This document shows, one piece after another, positions 26,652 through 34,967 of a stretch of DNA of 64,000 nt. The notes under the pieces were generated by a model. The model made no database searches. It saw only the letters and a program-made list of their open reading frames with translations, and was not told the origin of the DNA. The DNA is from Amycolatopsis nalaikhensis. GTDB lineage: Bacteria; Actinomycetota; Actinomycetes; Mycobacteriales; Pseudonocardiaceae. A program made the translations under genes and the position numbers. The stretch is taken from contig NZ_CP127173.1 in NCBI RefSeq assembly GCF_030264295.1, forward strand, positions 2,363,501 through 2,427,500. The letters are read 5' to 3'. Numbering within the stretch: position 1 is the stretch's first letter; each line of letters begins with the position of its first letter.

Positions 26652-27017
26652 CTATCTCCACGTCCGCCTGATGCGCCGGTGATCACCGTCGCACCGGCCG
26701 TCGAGGTACCTCTCGTAAATCGCGACCCATACGTCCAAATCAGACAAAACGGCGACGAGTTCTCGGCCGGAGGCGGTCAACGCGTAACGGGTCGTACGTC
26801 CCGGCCACAGATCCCAGGTCCCTGGCTCGTCGCACCGGACGAGCACCCCTTCAGCTGCCAGTGTCCGCAGCACGCGTTCCAGTTTCCGCTTCGCCAGGGG
26901 CACGGCTGCACACAGCGCGATGTGTGACTTCGCGCCATCGGCGAGAGCCTCGACCACCTCGACGGCACCAGGGCGACCGACCACATCGGACAGCCATGCG
27001 ACCACGTCGTCGGCCAT
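26652..27017 (-). CDS. Winged-helix transcriptional regulator (HxlR-like)
   Basis: A 121-residue protein with a winged-helix core: VEVVEALADGAKSHIALCAA, KRKLERVLRTLAAEGVLVRC, a wing around WDLWPGRTTRYALTASGREL and a C-terminal helix. The layout (helix, HTH, YxLTxxGRxL wing end) is typical of HxlR/ArsR-type single-domain regulators. It lies just upstream of the broken APC permease on the same strand and divergent from the intact one at 27198, which makes either a plausible target. Confidence 0.65.
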   Translation of the reverse strand: MADDVVAWLSDVVGRPGAVEVVEALADGAKSHIALCAAVPLAKRKLERVLRTLAAEGVLVRCDEPGTWDLWPGRTTRYALTASGRELVAVLSDLDVWVAIYERYLDGRCDGDHRRIRRTWR

Positions 27018-27197
27018 GTCAGCTCCCGCGGAGATCAGTTGGCGGCCGACACTAGACGGCCACGGCTCCCGCGCGGCGGGCGTTGACGCAACCCTGACGA
27101 GCGCCCCGGCGTTCCTTGACGAAATCCCTACGCCGCACCTCGGATCTTGATGTTTTCCATATGCGACACCGGGCGTGCCCGGGAGACGCTTCCGTAC

Positions 27198-29201
27198 GTG
27201 CCGGCACCCACCTCATCGCTCAAACGGCTGGTACTCGGCCGGCCGTTCCGCAGCGACACCCTCGGCGAGACCCTGCTGCCCAAGTGGCTCGCCCTGCCCA
27301 TCTTCGCCAGTGACCCGCTGTCCTCGGTCGCCTACGCGACGCAGGAGATCCTGCTCATCCTCAGTATCGGCGGCCTGGCCTACCTCACGCTGGCGCCGTG
27401 GATCGGCCTGGCCGTCGCGGTGCTGCTGACCGTCGTGGTCGTGTCCTACCGGCAGGTCGTGCGGGCCTACCCCAGTGGCGGCGGCTCGTACGAAGTGGCG
27501 TCGAAGAACCTGGGCAGCTCCGCCGGGCTCGTCGTGGCCGGGGCGCTGATGGTCGACTACATCATGACCGTCGCGGTCTCGGTCGCCTCCGGCGTCGACA
27601 ACATCATCTCCGCCGTCCCCCAGCTCAACGACTACCGCATCGGCCTCGACATCGGGTTCATCGTGCTGCTGACGGCGATGAACCTGCGCGGCATCCGGGA
27701 GTCCGGGCGCACGTTCGCGATCCCGACCTACCTGTTCATCGGCGGGGTCATGCTGATGATCGTGCTCGGGTTCGGGCAGCTGGCCGCCGGGCACGCCCCG
27801 GTCGCCGAGAGCGCCGGCTACGACATCCGGCCCGAGCAGGTCGGGCTGACCGGACTGGCGCTGGTCTTCCTGCTGTTGCGGTCCTTCTCCTCCGGCTGCA
27901 CCGCCCTCACCGGTGTCGAGGCCATCTCCAACGGCGTCCCCGCCTTCCGCAAACCCAAGAGCGCCAACGCCGCCCGCACGATGACCGCGATGGGCGCCAT
28001 CGCCGTCGTCATGTTCGGCGGCATCACCGCGCTCGCGATGATCGCCCGGGTCAAGATCGCCGAGAACACCTGCGACCTCACCGGCTTCCGCGGCAACTGC
28101 GACAGCGACCCGCAGCGGACCGTGATCAGCCAGATCGCCGCGGCCGTCTTCGGCGGCGACCACGCGGTCATGTTCTACTTCCTGCAGGCCACCACCGCGC
28201 TGATCCTCATCCTCGCGGCCAACACCGCGTTCAACGGGTTCCCGCTGCTGGCCTCCATCCTCGCCCAGGACCGCTTCCTGCCCCGGCAGCTGCACACCCG
28301 CGGCGACCGGCTCGCGTTCTCCAACGGCATCATCGCCCTCGCCCTGGTCGCCGGGATCCTGATCTTCGCCTTCGACGGCTCGACGACCCGGCTGATCCAG
28401 CTCTACATCCTCGGCGTCTTCACCTCGTTCACGCTCTGCCAGGCGGGCATGGTCCGGCACTGGAACCGCGAGCTGGCCACCGCGACCGAAGCCCGGCAGC
28501 GCCGGTCGATCCAGCGCTCCCGGCTGATCAACGCCCTCGGCGCCGCGCTCACCGCGATCGTCCTGGTCGTCGTCCTGATCACGAAGTTCACCCACGGCGC
28601 CTACCTGGTCGTCATCGCGATCCCGGTGCTGTGGGTGATGATGCGAGCGATCCACCGCCACTACAGCCACGTCCGCGAAGAACTCCAGGCCGACGACGAG
28701 AGCGAGCTGCTGCCCAGCCGCGTCCACGCCGTCGTACTGGTGTCCACCTTGCACAAGCCCAGCCAGCGGGCGATCGCGTTCGCCCGCGCCACCCGCCCCG
28801 ACACCCTGGCCGCCATCACCGTGAACGTCGACGACGCCGACACCCGGGCCCTGCAACGGCAGTGGGAGCAGCGGGACATGAAGATCCCGCTCAAGGTGCT
28901 CGAGTCCCCCTACCGCGAGATCACCCGGCCCGTGGTGGCCTACGTCAAGAACCTTCGTCGCGCCGGCCCCCGCGACGTCGTGTGCGTCTACATCCCCGAA
29001 TACGTCGTCGGCCGCTGGTGGGAGAACATCCTCCACAACCAGAGCTCACTGCGGCTGAAGGGCCGGCTGCTGTTCGAACCCGGCGTGATGGTCACCAGCG
29101 TCCCCTGGCAGCTGCACTCGACCAGCCGCCGCGACCTCCAACGCGTCCGCCCGCTCCCGGGAGACACCCGCCGCGGCATCACACCGCAACGCCGCTCATG
29201 A
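27198..29201 (+). CDS. APC-family permease (KUP/amino-acid type)
   Basis: A 667-residue polytopic protein. Signature stretches are LPIFASDPLSSVAYATQEIL near the N-terminus, YPSGGGSYEVASKNLG, VEAISNGVPAFRKPKSANAA and AANTAFNGFPLLASILAQDR. A soluble C-terminal domain of about 170 residues ends with WWENILHNQSSLRLKGRLLF. This is the APC permease family widespread in actinobacteria, whose substrate (amino acid or cation) is not fixed by sequence. Start: GTG 27198 matches family N-termini; an in-frame start at 27147 would add 17 residues. It is intact, unlike its neighbour at 25208-26582. Confidence 0.9.
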   Translation: MPAPTSSLKRLVLGRPFRSDTLGETLLPKWLALPIFASDPLSSVAYATQEILLILSIGGLAYLTLAPWIGLAVAVLLTVVVVSYRQVVRAYPSGGGSYEVASKNLGSSAGLVVAGALMVDYIMTVAVSVASGVDNIISAVPQLNDYRIGLDIGFIVLLTAMNLRGIRESGRTFAIPTYLFIGGVMLMIVLGFGQLAAGHAPVAESAGYDIRPEQVGLTGLALVFLLLRSFSSGCTALTGVEAISNGVPAFRKPKSANAARTMTAMGAIAVVMFGGITALAMIARVKIAENTCDLTGFRGNCDSDPQRTVISQIAAAVFGGDHAVMFYFLQATTALILILAANTAFNGFPLLASILAQDRFLPRQLHTRGDRLAFSNGIIALALVAGILIFAFDGSTTRLIQLYILGVFTSFTLCQAGMVRHWNRELATATEARQRRSIQRSRLINALGAALTAIVLVVVLITKFTHGAYLVVIAIPVLWVMMRAIHRHYSHVREELQADDESELLPSRVHAVVLVSTLHKPSQRAIAFARATRPDTLAAITVNVDDADTRALQRQWEQRDMKIPLKVLESPYREITRPVVAYVKNLRRAGPRDVVCVYIPEYVVGRWWENILHNQSSLRLKGRLLFEPGVMVTSVPWQLHSTSRRDLQRVRPLPGDTRRGITPQRRS

Positions 29202-29204
29202 GCG

Positions 29205-29453
29205 TCAACGATCCCCGGTCAAGCGTGGGCGTGACCGCCGAGACGACGGTTCCGCTGCCAGTCTTCCCGCTCCTGCATTCGCAGATCGACGGGGCGGCAT
29301 CAGGGTCGAGCGCAACACGAGGACAGCCAACCCTGTCACGGCACCGAGCACCGCGATGACCGAACGACGCAGCGTCCTGCTTGGCCGAGAACCCCGGCGC
29401 CTGGCCCAGCCGGCTCGCTCACCCAGCCGGTCTTCGGGCAGCCCCGGCGTCAT
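29205..29453 (-). CDS. Small single-span membrane protein
   Basis: An 82-residue basic protein with one hydrophobic segment (VIAVLGAVTGLAVLVL, about residues 33-48). Its ATG at 29453 overlaps the TGA of the upstream small gene (ATGA), so the two are translationally coupled. No family is recognised. Confidence 0.5.
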   Translation of the reverse strand: MTPGLPEDRLGERAGWARRRGSRPSRTLRRSVIAVLGAVTGLAVLVLRSTLMPPRRSANAGAGRLAAEPSSRRSRPRLTGDR

Positions 29454-29626
29454 CCGAAGCGGACCATGACGAGCAGGCACGCGCCGAGCACGAGCAGGAT
29501 CCCGGCCATGCCCGCCCAGCCGCCCAGGCTGGCCAGTCCGAGCACCACGCCCACGACCACAAGCACCGCGATAACCATGACGGCCGGGCGGAGGACGCCC
29601 CGGGAGTCCAGCAGGAATCGACGCAT
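29450..29626 (-). CDS. Small two-helix membrane protein (58 residues)
   Basis: From the ATG at 29626: a short basic start (MRRFLLDSRGVLRP), a first helix (AVMVIAVLVVVGVVLGLASL), a GGWAGM turn and a second helix (AGILLVLGACLLVMV). It is coupled by a four-base overlap to the next small membrane-protein gene. Two consecutive very small membrane proteins suggest a bipartite membrane peptide pair of unknown role. Confidence 0.6.
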   Translation of the reverse strand: MRRFLLDSRGVLRPAVMVIAVLVVVGVVLGLASLGGWAGMAGILLVLGACLLVMVRFG

Positions 29627-29776
29627 CACCCGAGCCTAGAGCAGGCCTCGCGGCTGACCCCGGTGTCGCGGCCATACCGCCTGGCCAGTCCACGCTGGAA
29701 ACGCCCGGAAAGCGCCCAACCGGATTCCACGGACACCAATGTGCCAGGCTGGTTCTCAGGTGCCCCTGGAGGTGAG

Positions 29777-30796
29777 ATGCCGATCCGACCGCCACGCGAG
29801 CCAGCGTCCCGGCACTCTCCTCAACAGCCGATCCCTGTTCCTGTCTCGGCCTACATGGTCGACTGCGGCGTCTATGTCGCCGGGCGGCGGCTGCCGGGCC
29901 GGTGGTCGGACACCGAAGCGATCGCCGAGGTCCGCCGGCGCGGCGACGGGTTCGGCTGGATCGGGCTGTTCGAACCCGCCGCCGAGCAGATCGAGGGCAT
30001 CGCCGAGACCTTCGGGTTGCACGAACTGGCGGTCGAGGACGCCGTGCACGCTCACCAGCGCCCCAAGCTTGAACGCTACGGTGACGTGCTGTTCATGGTG
30101 CTCAAAACCGTCCTTTGCGTCGCGCACCAGTCTCCGACCACCGGTTCATTCTCACCGTCCGTCACGGTGACCACTCCGGCCTGCGGGGCCTGCGCCGAGA
30201 ACTGGAAGAGGAACCCGACCGCCTCAACGCCGGCCCGGCCGCCGTGCTGCACGCGATCAGCGACCGGGTCGTAGACCAGTACCTGGACGTCAGCGAAACC
30301 TTCGAACGCGACATCGACGAGGTCGAGACGGTCGTCTTCGCCCCGAACAGCCCGACCGGTGCCGAACACATGTACCTGATGAAACGCGAGCTCCTGGAGC
30401 TGCGCCGCGCTGTCACGCCCCTGGCCACACCCCTGCAGCGCCTCGCCGAAAGGCCAGACGTCCCTGGTGCCCGCAGAAGTCCGGTCGTACTTCCGGGACG
30501 TCGACGACCACCTGCGCACGGTCACCGAGCGGGTGGCGAACTTCGACGAGCTGCTGACCACCCTGGTGGATGCCACCCTGGCCAAAGTGTCACTGCGGCA
30601 GAACAGCGACATGCGCAAGATCACCGCGTGGGCGGCGGTCATCGCGGTGCCGACCATGGGGGTCGGCATCTACGGCATGAATTTCGACTACCTGCCCGAA
30701 CTGCACTGGAAGCTCGGCTATCCCGTCGTCATGTCCGTCATCCTCGGCGTGTGCTTCGTCCTCTACCGGGTCTTCAAGCGAAACCGTTGGCTCTGA
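29777..30796 (+). pseudogene. corA: CorA-type magnesium transporter, two frameshifts
   Basis: GGAGGTGAG precedes the ATG at 29777. Frame one gives VDCGVYVAGRRLPGRWSDTE, GLHELAVEDAVHAHQRPKLE and VLFMVLKTVL. About 18 residues of the expected sequence are then missing, and frame two resumes with RFILTVRHGDHSGLRGLRRE to about 30450. Frame three gives EVRSYFRDVDDHLRTVTERV and the GMN signature (IYGMNFDYLPEL) between the last two helices. Every part of CorA except the missing strand is present, but in three frames, so it is inactive unless the lesions are sequencing errors. Confidence 0.85.
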
Positions 30797-30887
30797 GCTG
30801 TCCCGGCCGTGGTTCTGGGTCCTGCTGTTCATCGTGGCCTGGCTCGTGCTGGTCGTCGTGCAGATCTCCCTCGGCATGGGCGCATGA
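30797..30887 (+). pseudogene. Start-less remnant of a small single-span protein
   Basis: Directly after the corA stop, another frame reads SELSRPWFWVLLFIVAWLVL followed by VVVQISLGMGA and a TGA at 30885-30887. It is a clean transmembrane helix with a natural N-terminal flank, but no ATG, GTG or TTG lies at the expected position. It looks like a small membrane protein whose start codon has been lost. Confidence 0.4.
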
Positions 30888-31000
30888 CCGGACGGGCGCC
30901 CACGAGCTGATCAACGACCTCGTCGCGATGCCAGAGTCGGTCCGGCCTCCTCCGGTTTTTCAGCAAGTCCGAACCCGGCAAGTGCGCAGCGGGGAGATCG

Positions 31001-31315
31001 GTGATGCACCACGACGCCGATGCGGCTTCGCCCGGTGAGCCCGGTGACGAACTGCAGCAGTTGCGCCGTCGTCTGGCCCGCCAGGCCGCCCTGCTCGACG
31101 CACACGCACGACAACTCGACCAGCTGCTCACGGATCTGAACGGGGTGAGCGAACGACTCGACAGCTGGGCCGGGGCAGGCGAGCTAGGGACGCCTGTCCG
31201 GGTCTGGCGCTGTGACGAGCGGCCGACCCCGGGCCCGGCCAGACACGCCTGGGTCAGTCGATCTCGACGGCGAAATCCCACATCGCCAGCACGTGGCCGT
31301 TCTGCTGCCAGTTGA
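31001..31315 (+). CDS. Short coiled-coil protein
   Basis: A 104-codon frame. Residues about 13-52 (GDELQQLRRRLARQAALLDA, RQLDQLLTDLNGVSERLDSW) form a clear amphipathic coiled coil. The last 30 codons overlap the convergent lipoprotein gene and are arginine-rich, so the true C-terminus may be earlier. The function is unknown. Confidence 0.5.
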   Translation: MMHHDADAASPGEPGDELQQLRRRLARQAALLDAHARQLDQLLTDLNGVSERLDSWAGAGELGTPVRVWRCDERPTPGPARHAWVSRSRRRNPTSPARGRSAAS

Positions 31316-31835
31316 TCTGGGCGCCCCCGCTGTGGAAGGTGCCGGTGAGGGTCAGCGTCCCCGGGTGTCCCGGGGTGGCCGTCACAGTGTCCTTTCCGAC
31401 GACCGACAGCGCGACCGCGGTTCCGGTCTCGTCGCGGCACTGCAGGTCATGGGCCGCGACTGTCAGCGTGCCGGCGGCGGCGGAGGCGGTCAGAGTGATC
31501 GTCCCGGTGGCCCTGCTGTCGGGTTTCGCTCCGCCGGGTGGCGGCTCCACAGCCGGGCCCGAGGCGACCAGCAGCGCCGAGACGCCGGCGGGAAGGCTTA
31601 CCTGGACCGGAGCGCCCATGGCCAGCAGTTGCGGATGTCCGGGCGAGGCGGTGACCGGCGCCGGCGCGCCTTCCGCGGCCGTGGGGATCGGAACCGGACC
31701 AAGCCGGCTGACCACATCGGAGGCGGACGAGCCTTGGGCGGGGCCGGTGGAGCCGGCGGTACAGGCCGAGAGCGGCGCCGCGCTCGCCACGAGGACGAGC
31801 ACGGCGACGCGCAGCCGGAAGCGGGTGGGCCGCAC
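31254..31835 (-). CDS. Secreted lipoprotein
   Basis: A 193-residue protein with a lipoprotein signal peptide (basic start, hydrophobic core, lipobox LSAC at residues 22-25). The mature part is beta-rich with Gly/Thr/Val and ends in NWQQNGHVLAMWDFAVEI. It begins three bases after the phosphoesterase stop, so it is the second gene of a secreted pair. No domain is recognised; it may help retain or modulate the enzyme. Confidence 0.75.
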   Translation of the reverse strand: MRPTRFRLRVAVLVLVASAAPLSACTAGSTGPAQGSSASDVVSRLGPVPIPTAAEGAPAPVTASPGHPQLLAMGAPVQVSLPAGVSALLVASGPAVEPPPGGAKPDSRATGTITLTASAAAGTLTVAAHDLQCRDETGTAVALSVVGKDTVTATPGHPGTLTLTGTFHSGGAQINWQQNGHVLAMWDFAVEID

Positions 31836-31838
31836 GGG

Positions 31839-33299
31839 TCAGCGGCCCCCGATCCGTTCGTAGCGCGGCTGGGTCATCTGGTCGACGCCACCGGCGGTGG
31901 CCGGGTAGATCGCGCGCTGGTCACCGACGCTGACCTTCGGCCTGGCGTGGCCACCAGCGTTGTTGTAGACGTCGTTGCCGAAGGGGCGCAGCCCGTCGGC
32001 CGCGGCGTAACCGAGGTGTCCCTGTCCGTCGGTGCCGCCGCGGTGGATCCCGAACAGGTCTTCCGTGCTGCGCAGCCAGCTGTAGTGGTTGTAGGGCTGG
32101 TCGGTAATCGAGCCGGGCTGGATGAACCGGGAGATGAACACCGCGCCGGTGATGCCGCCGCCGGGGGTGGTGTCCTGGCCGAACGCCTGGAAGCCGGGCT
32201 GGGTGGTGTTCGGGCCGGGCAGCTCGTTGCAGCAGGCCACCACCGACTGCGCGGTGTCGGTCGAGGTGTTCAGGCTCGGGTCGGCGTTGCCGCTGAAGTC
32301 GGCGATGGAGTTGCCGTACATCTTGTAGGGCGGGAATCCCTCGTCGAACAGGATCTGGATTTCCCCGTCGTGCTGGAACGCCGGCGAGGCCATGATCATC
32401 GGGATGTACTTCTTGAGGAACACGTCCGCCGCGAACAGCCCGCCCTGGTGGTTGTTCGGGTCTCCGGTCAGGTTGTCGCCCTTGCAGGTCGCGTCGTGGG
32501 CGTCGCTGCAGTTGTTCGGGGAGATCCAGGAGAACGCCGGTGTCGTCGACTCCTGCTTGAGGTCTTGTTCCAACCCGCTGAGCGCCGGGTGGCCGCCGGT
32601 GGCGGGCAGCCCGGCCAGCGGGACGACGTTGCGGCAGTCGGCCGGGTTGTCGATCACCGAGTGGAACCACGCCACCGGGCTGTGCTTGGGCACGTACTGA
32701 TCCACCGCGGTGGCCCCGCCCGGGTCGGGCACGCCGTTGCCGGCCGGGTTGCCCGGGATACCGCAGTGGTAGACATCCTCGCGCGTAGGGGTGTTGCCCT
32801 CGTCCTGCAGGTAGGTCTTCCAGGACACATGCGCGGCGTCGAGCTGGTTGAACAGCGTCGGCACCGACGTCGGGTACACACAGCCGGTCGGGGCGTAGAC
32901 CTGACCGTCGGCCGCCGGGAAACCGGGCTGGACGTCCTTGTACTGCGGGCAGTCAGCCTGGTTGTCCGGCGCCGGCCCCTGCCCGGACACCGCGCTGATG
33001 TAGTTGTCCAGGCTGAAGTGCCCGGTGCCGTAGTACTGCCGCAGCAGCAGCCCATAGCTGGGCAGCGTCTTCCACAGGTAGTCGTTCTGGTTCAACCCGG
33101 TGAACGTCGCCTCGAACGACTTGTTCTCCAGCATGAACGTCCACACGTGACCGATCTTCGGCGGATGGAACGAATGTCCATCACCCCGGTCGGCCGACGC
33201 CGGACCCGCCGACACCACGAACACGGCCACCGACAGTGCCCCGACGAGCACACCGAGCCACCGGCTGCGCAGGTTCCCGCGTCTGGTCGTTCCCACCAC
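31839..33299 (-). CDS. Secreted alkaline-phosphatase-superfamily phosphoesterase (phospholipase C-like)
   Basis: A 486-residue exported enzyme. The N-terminus is a signal peptide (LGVLVGALSVAVFVVSAGPA, cleavage after ASA). The metal site of the phosphoesterase family is visible as HVWTFMLENKSFEATFTG (E-N-x-S-F), with FDEGFPP in the second half where homologues have FDE, and the HYSWLRSTEDLFGI segment typical of acid phosphatase/phospholipase C-like proteins near the C-terminus. Such enzymes cleave phosphate esters outside the cell. A GTG start is used. It forms an operon with the lipoprotein behind it. Confidence 0.85.
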   Translation of the reverse strand: MVGTTRRGNLRSRWLGVLVGALSVAVFVVSAGPASADRGDGHSFHPPKIGHVWTFMLENKSFEATFTGLNQNDYLWKTLPSYGLLLRQYYGTGHFSLDNYISAVSGQGPAPDNQADCPQYKDVQPGFPAADGQVYAPTGCVYPTSVPTLFNQLDAAHVSWKTYLQDEGNTPTREDVYHCGIPGNPAGNGVPDPGGATAVDQYVPKHSPVAWFHSVIDNPADCRNVVPLAGLPATGGHPALSGLEQDLKQESTTPAFSWISPNNCSDAHDATCKGDNLTGDPNNHQGGLFAADVFLKKYIPMIMASPAFQHDGEIQILFDEGFPPYKMYGNSIADFSGNADPSLNTSTDTAQSVVACCNELPGPNTTQPGFQAFGQDTTPGGGITGAVFISRFIQPGSITDQPYNHYSWLRSTEDLFGIHRGGTDGQGHLGYAAADGLRPFGNDVYNNAGGHARPKVSVGDQRAIYPATAGGVDQMTQPRYERIGGR

Positions 33300-33686
33300 G
33301 GTCCTCCATCACCTTTGCGTGCGGCCCACCGCACCCCATTCACGGACCCCGAAATACTTGCCGATGCTTTCCGCGCAGGCCAGCCCTGGACGCCCCAACA
33401 TTCGGTGAACCCGAAGCGGCGACCGGACAATCACATCGACATAAATCAGGCAATTGACTAGAAGGTGGCAGAAAGCGCCCTAGGCGCAGTGGCGTCGGGT
33501 TGCTCCCTGGCCGACGCCGCGTCCTCGCGTTCGGAAATCAGGTGACCGGAAAGCACCGCCGGGCCGGCTCGGCGGACGGTGACCGGTGCGCATAGCCGCG
33601 GGCCTCTGAGCCGATGGCGACGGGTGCGCACTTCCACCCATGAGACGAGCACAATGTTTGCTGTAACACCTGCTACATTGAAGACC
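33300..33686. promoter_or_regulatory. Divergent intergenic region with AT-rich promoter candidate
   Basis: No gene is seen. The region contains the promoter of the phosphoesterase operon and that of the ChrB-like gene. TACATT at 33674-33679 resembles a -10 box and lies seven bases before the GTG at 33687, so the ChrB-like gene may be leaderless. A clear -35 element is not visible. Confidence 0.4.
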
Positions 33687-34232
33687 GTGACGTATCGGTC
33701 GGGCCGGTGGCAGGTGCTGGTGGTGAAGGTTCCGGCGGTGCCGTCGCGGCACCGGGTCGCGGTGTGGCGGGAGCTGCGCCGGATCGGCGCGTTGTCGCTG
33801 GGACAGGGTATCTGGGCGGTGCCGGACGTGGCCGGGTTCGCCGACGGCATCGACCGGGTGGCCGAGCTCGCCGAACGCGGCGAGGGCGAGGTGGTGGTGC
33901 TCGACGCGGCCGGACGCAGCGAGCGCGACGGTGCCCGGCTGGAGGAAATGTTCACCGCCGAGCGCGACGACGAGTGGCGGGAGTTCCTGGCCGACTGCGG
34001 CAAGTTCGACGCCGAGATCGACAAGGAGATCCGCGTCGAGAAGTTCACCATGGCCGAGCTGGAAGAAGAGGAGCAGAGCCTGGAGCGGCTACGGCGGTGG
34101 CATCGGGAGCTGAAGGTCCGCGATGTGTTCGGCGCGCCCGCGGCCGCCGAAGCCGAGGTGCGGCTCAAGCACTGCGCCGATCGGCTCACCGAATACACCG
34201 AGCTCGTTTTCCAGGCCCTGCACCAGATGTGA
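33687..34232 (+). CDS. ChrB N-terminal-domain protein
   Basis: A 181-residue protein with WQVLVVKVPAVPSRHRVAVW followed by RELRRIGALSLGQGIWAVPD, the N-terminal domain of ChrB, a regulator of chromate resistance. An acidic helical second half ends in ADRLTEYTELVFQALHQM. The GTG at 33687 is preferred because the sequence before it lacks domain features. No chrA lies downstream; the next genes are dedA and an MFS exporter, which are the likely operon partners. Confidence 0.75.
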   Translation: MTYRSGRWQVLVVKVPAVPSRHRVAVWRELRRIGALSLGQGIWAVPDVAGFADGIDRVAELAERGEGEVVVLDAAGRSERDGARLEEMFTAERDDEWREFLADCGKFDAEIDKEIRVEKFTMAELEEEEQSLERLRRWHRELKVRDVFGAPAAAEAEVRLKHCADRLTEYTELVFQALHQM

Positions 34233-34260
34233 GCCGAGGTCATGAACGTCGACACCAGCT

Positions 34261-34967
34261 GTGTTCGAAATCAACGACTTCGCCCGCGCGACGCCGTGGC
34301 TGCATTCGATCGTGTCGGCCTACGCCGCCTGCGGCCTGCTGGTGTTCGCCGCCCTGCCTCGCCGGGCGGTGGTCGGCGCGCCGCCAGGAGAACCCGGTTC
34401 GGATGGCGGCGGCGCTGTGGGCGTCGCTGGGCTGATCCTGCTGGAGGAATCCAGTGTCCCGGCACCCGGTGAGACGGTGCTGATCGCCGCCGCGGTCTAC
34501 GTCGGCGCGGGATACCTCACCATCGCGGCGGTGGTCGTCGCCGGCGACGACACCGGCTACGCGATCGGGCACTTCGGCGGCCGGCGGTTGGCAACGCGGT
34601 TCGGCCGGCGTGTCTTCCTGACCGAACGGTGGCTTGGCACCGCGAACGGTTCTTCGTCCGCCACGGCGGCAAGGTCGTGGTCCTCCCCCGGTTCGTCGAA
34701 GGGGTGCGCCAGGCCAACGGGATCATCGTCGGCATCACACGAATGCCGCGGCGGCGGTTCCTCGCGTTCAACACCCTCGGCGCCGCACTGTGGGTCGGCG
34801 TCCGGGCCGGGCTCGGCGACCTGGCCGGCATCCACATCACCGCCGTCTACGAGCAGATCCACCGCTACCAGCTCTCCGTGGTGCTCGCGATGGGCCTGAT
34901 GCCGGCCGTGCTGACCGTCCGGCACGCGCTGCGGCACCGACGCCGGGAAGAGGACCCCCGCGGGTGA
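34261..34967 (+). pseudogene. DedA-family membrane protein, one frameshift
   Basis: Frame one, from the GTG at 34261, gives LILLEESSVPAPGETVLIAA, GYAIGHFGGRRLATRFGRRV and FLTERWL. After about 34636 a second frame continues HRERFFVRHGGKVVVLPRFV, EGVRQANGIIVGITRMPRRR and FLAFNTLGAALWVG to the TGA at 34967. These are the E-x-x-x-P-x-P-G-E and RFxxGxR-type motifs of DedA (SNARE-associated) proteins, which move lipids or act in membrane homeostasis. The stop overlaps the MFS start (GTGA), so the second frame is the one coupled to the next gene. Confidence 0.8.

Noticed and set aside
27213..29036. 607-codon minus-strand frame
   Set aside because: Antisense to the APC permease; acidic/Gly-rich shadow without motif.
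29193..29204. CGCTCATGAGCG palindrome as terminator of the APC gene
   Set aside because: It spans the stop codon itself, has no loop, and is short enough to arise by chance.
31212..33461. 749-codon plus-strand frame
   Set aside because: Antisense to the secreted phosphoesterase and lipoprotein; composition is Arg/Gly/Val-rich with no domain.
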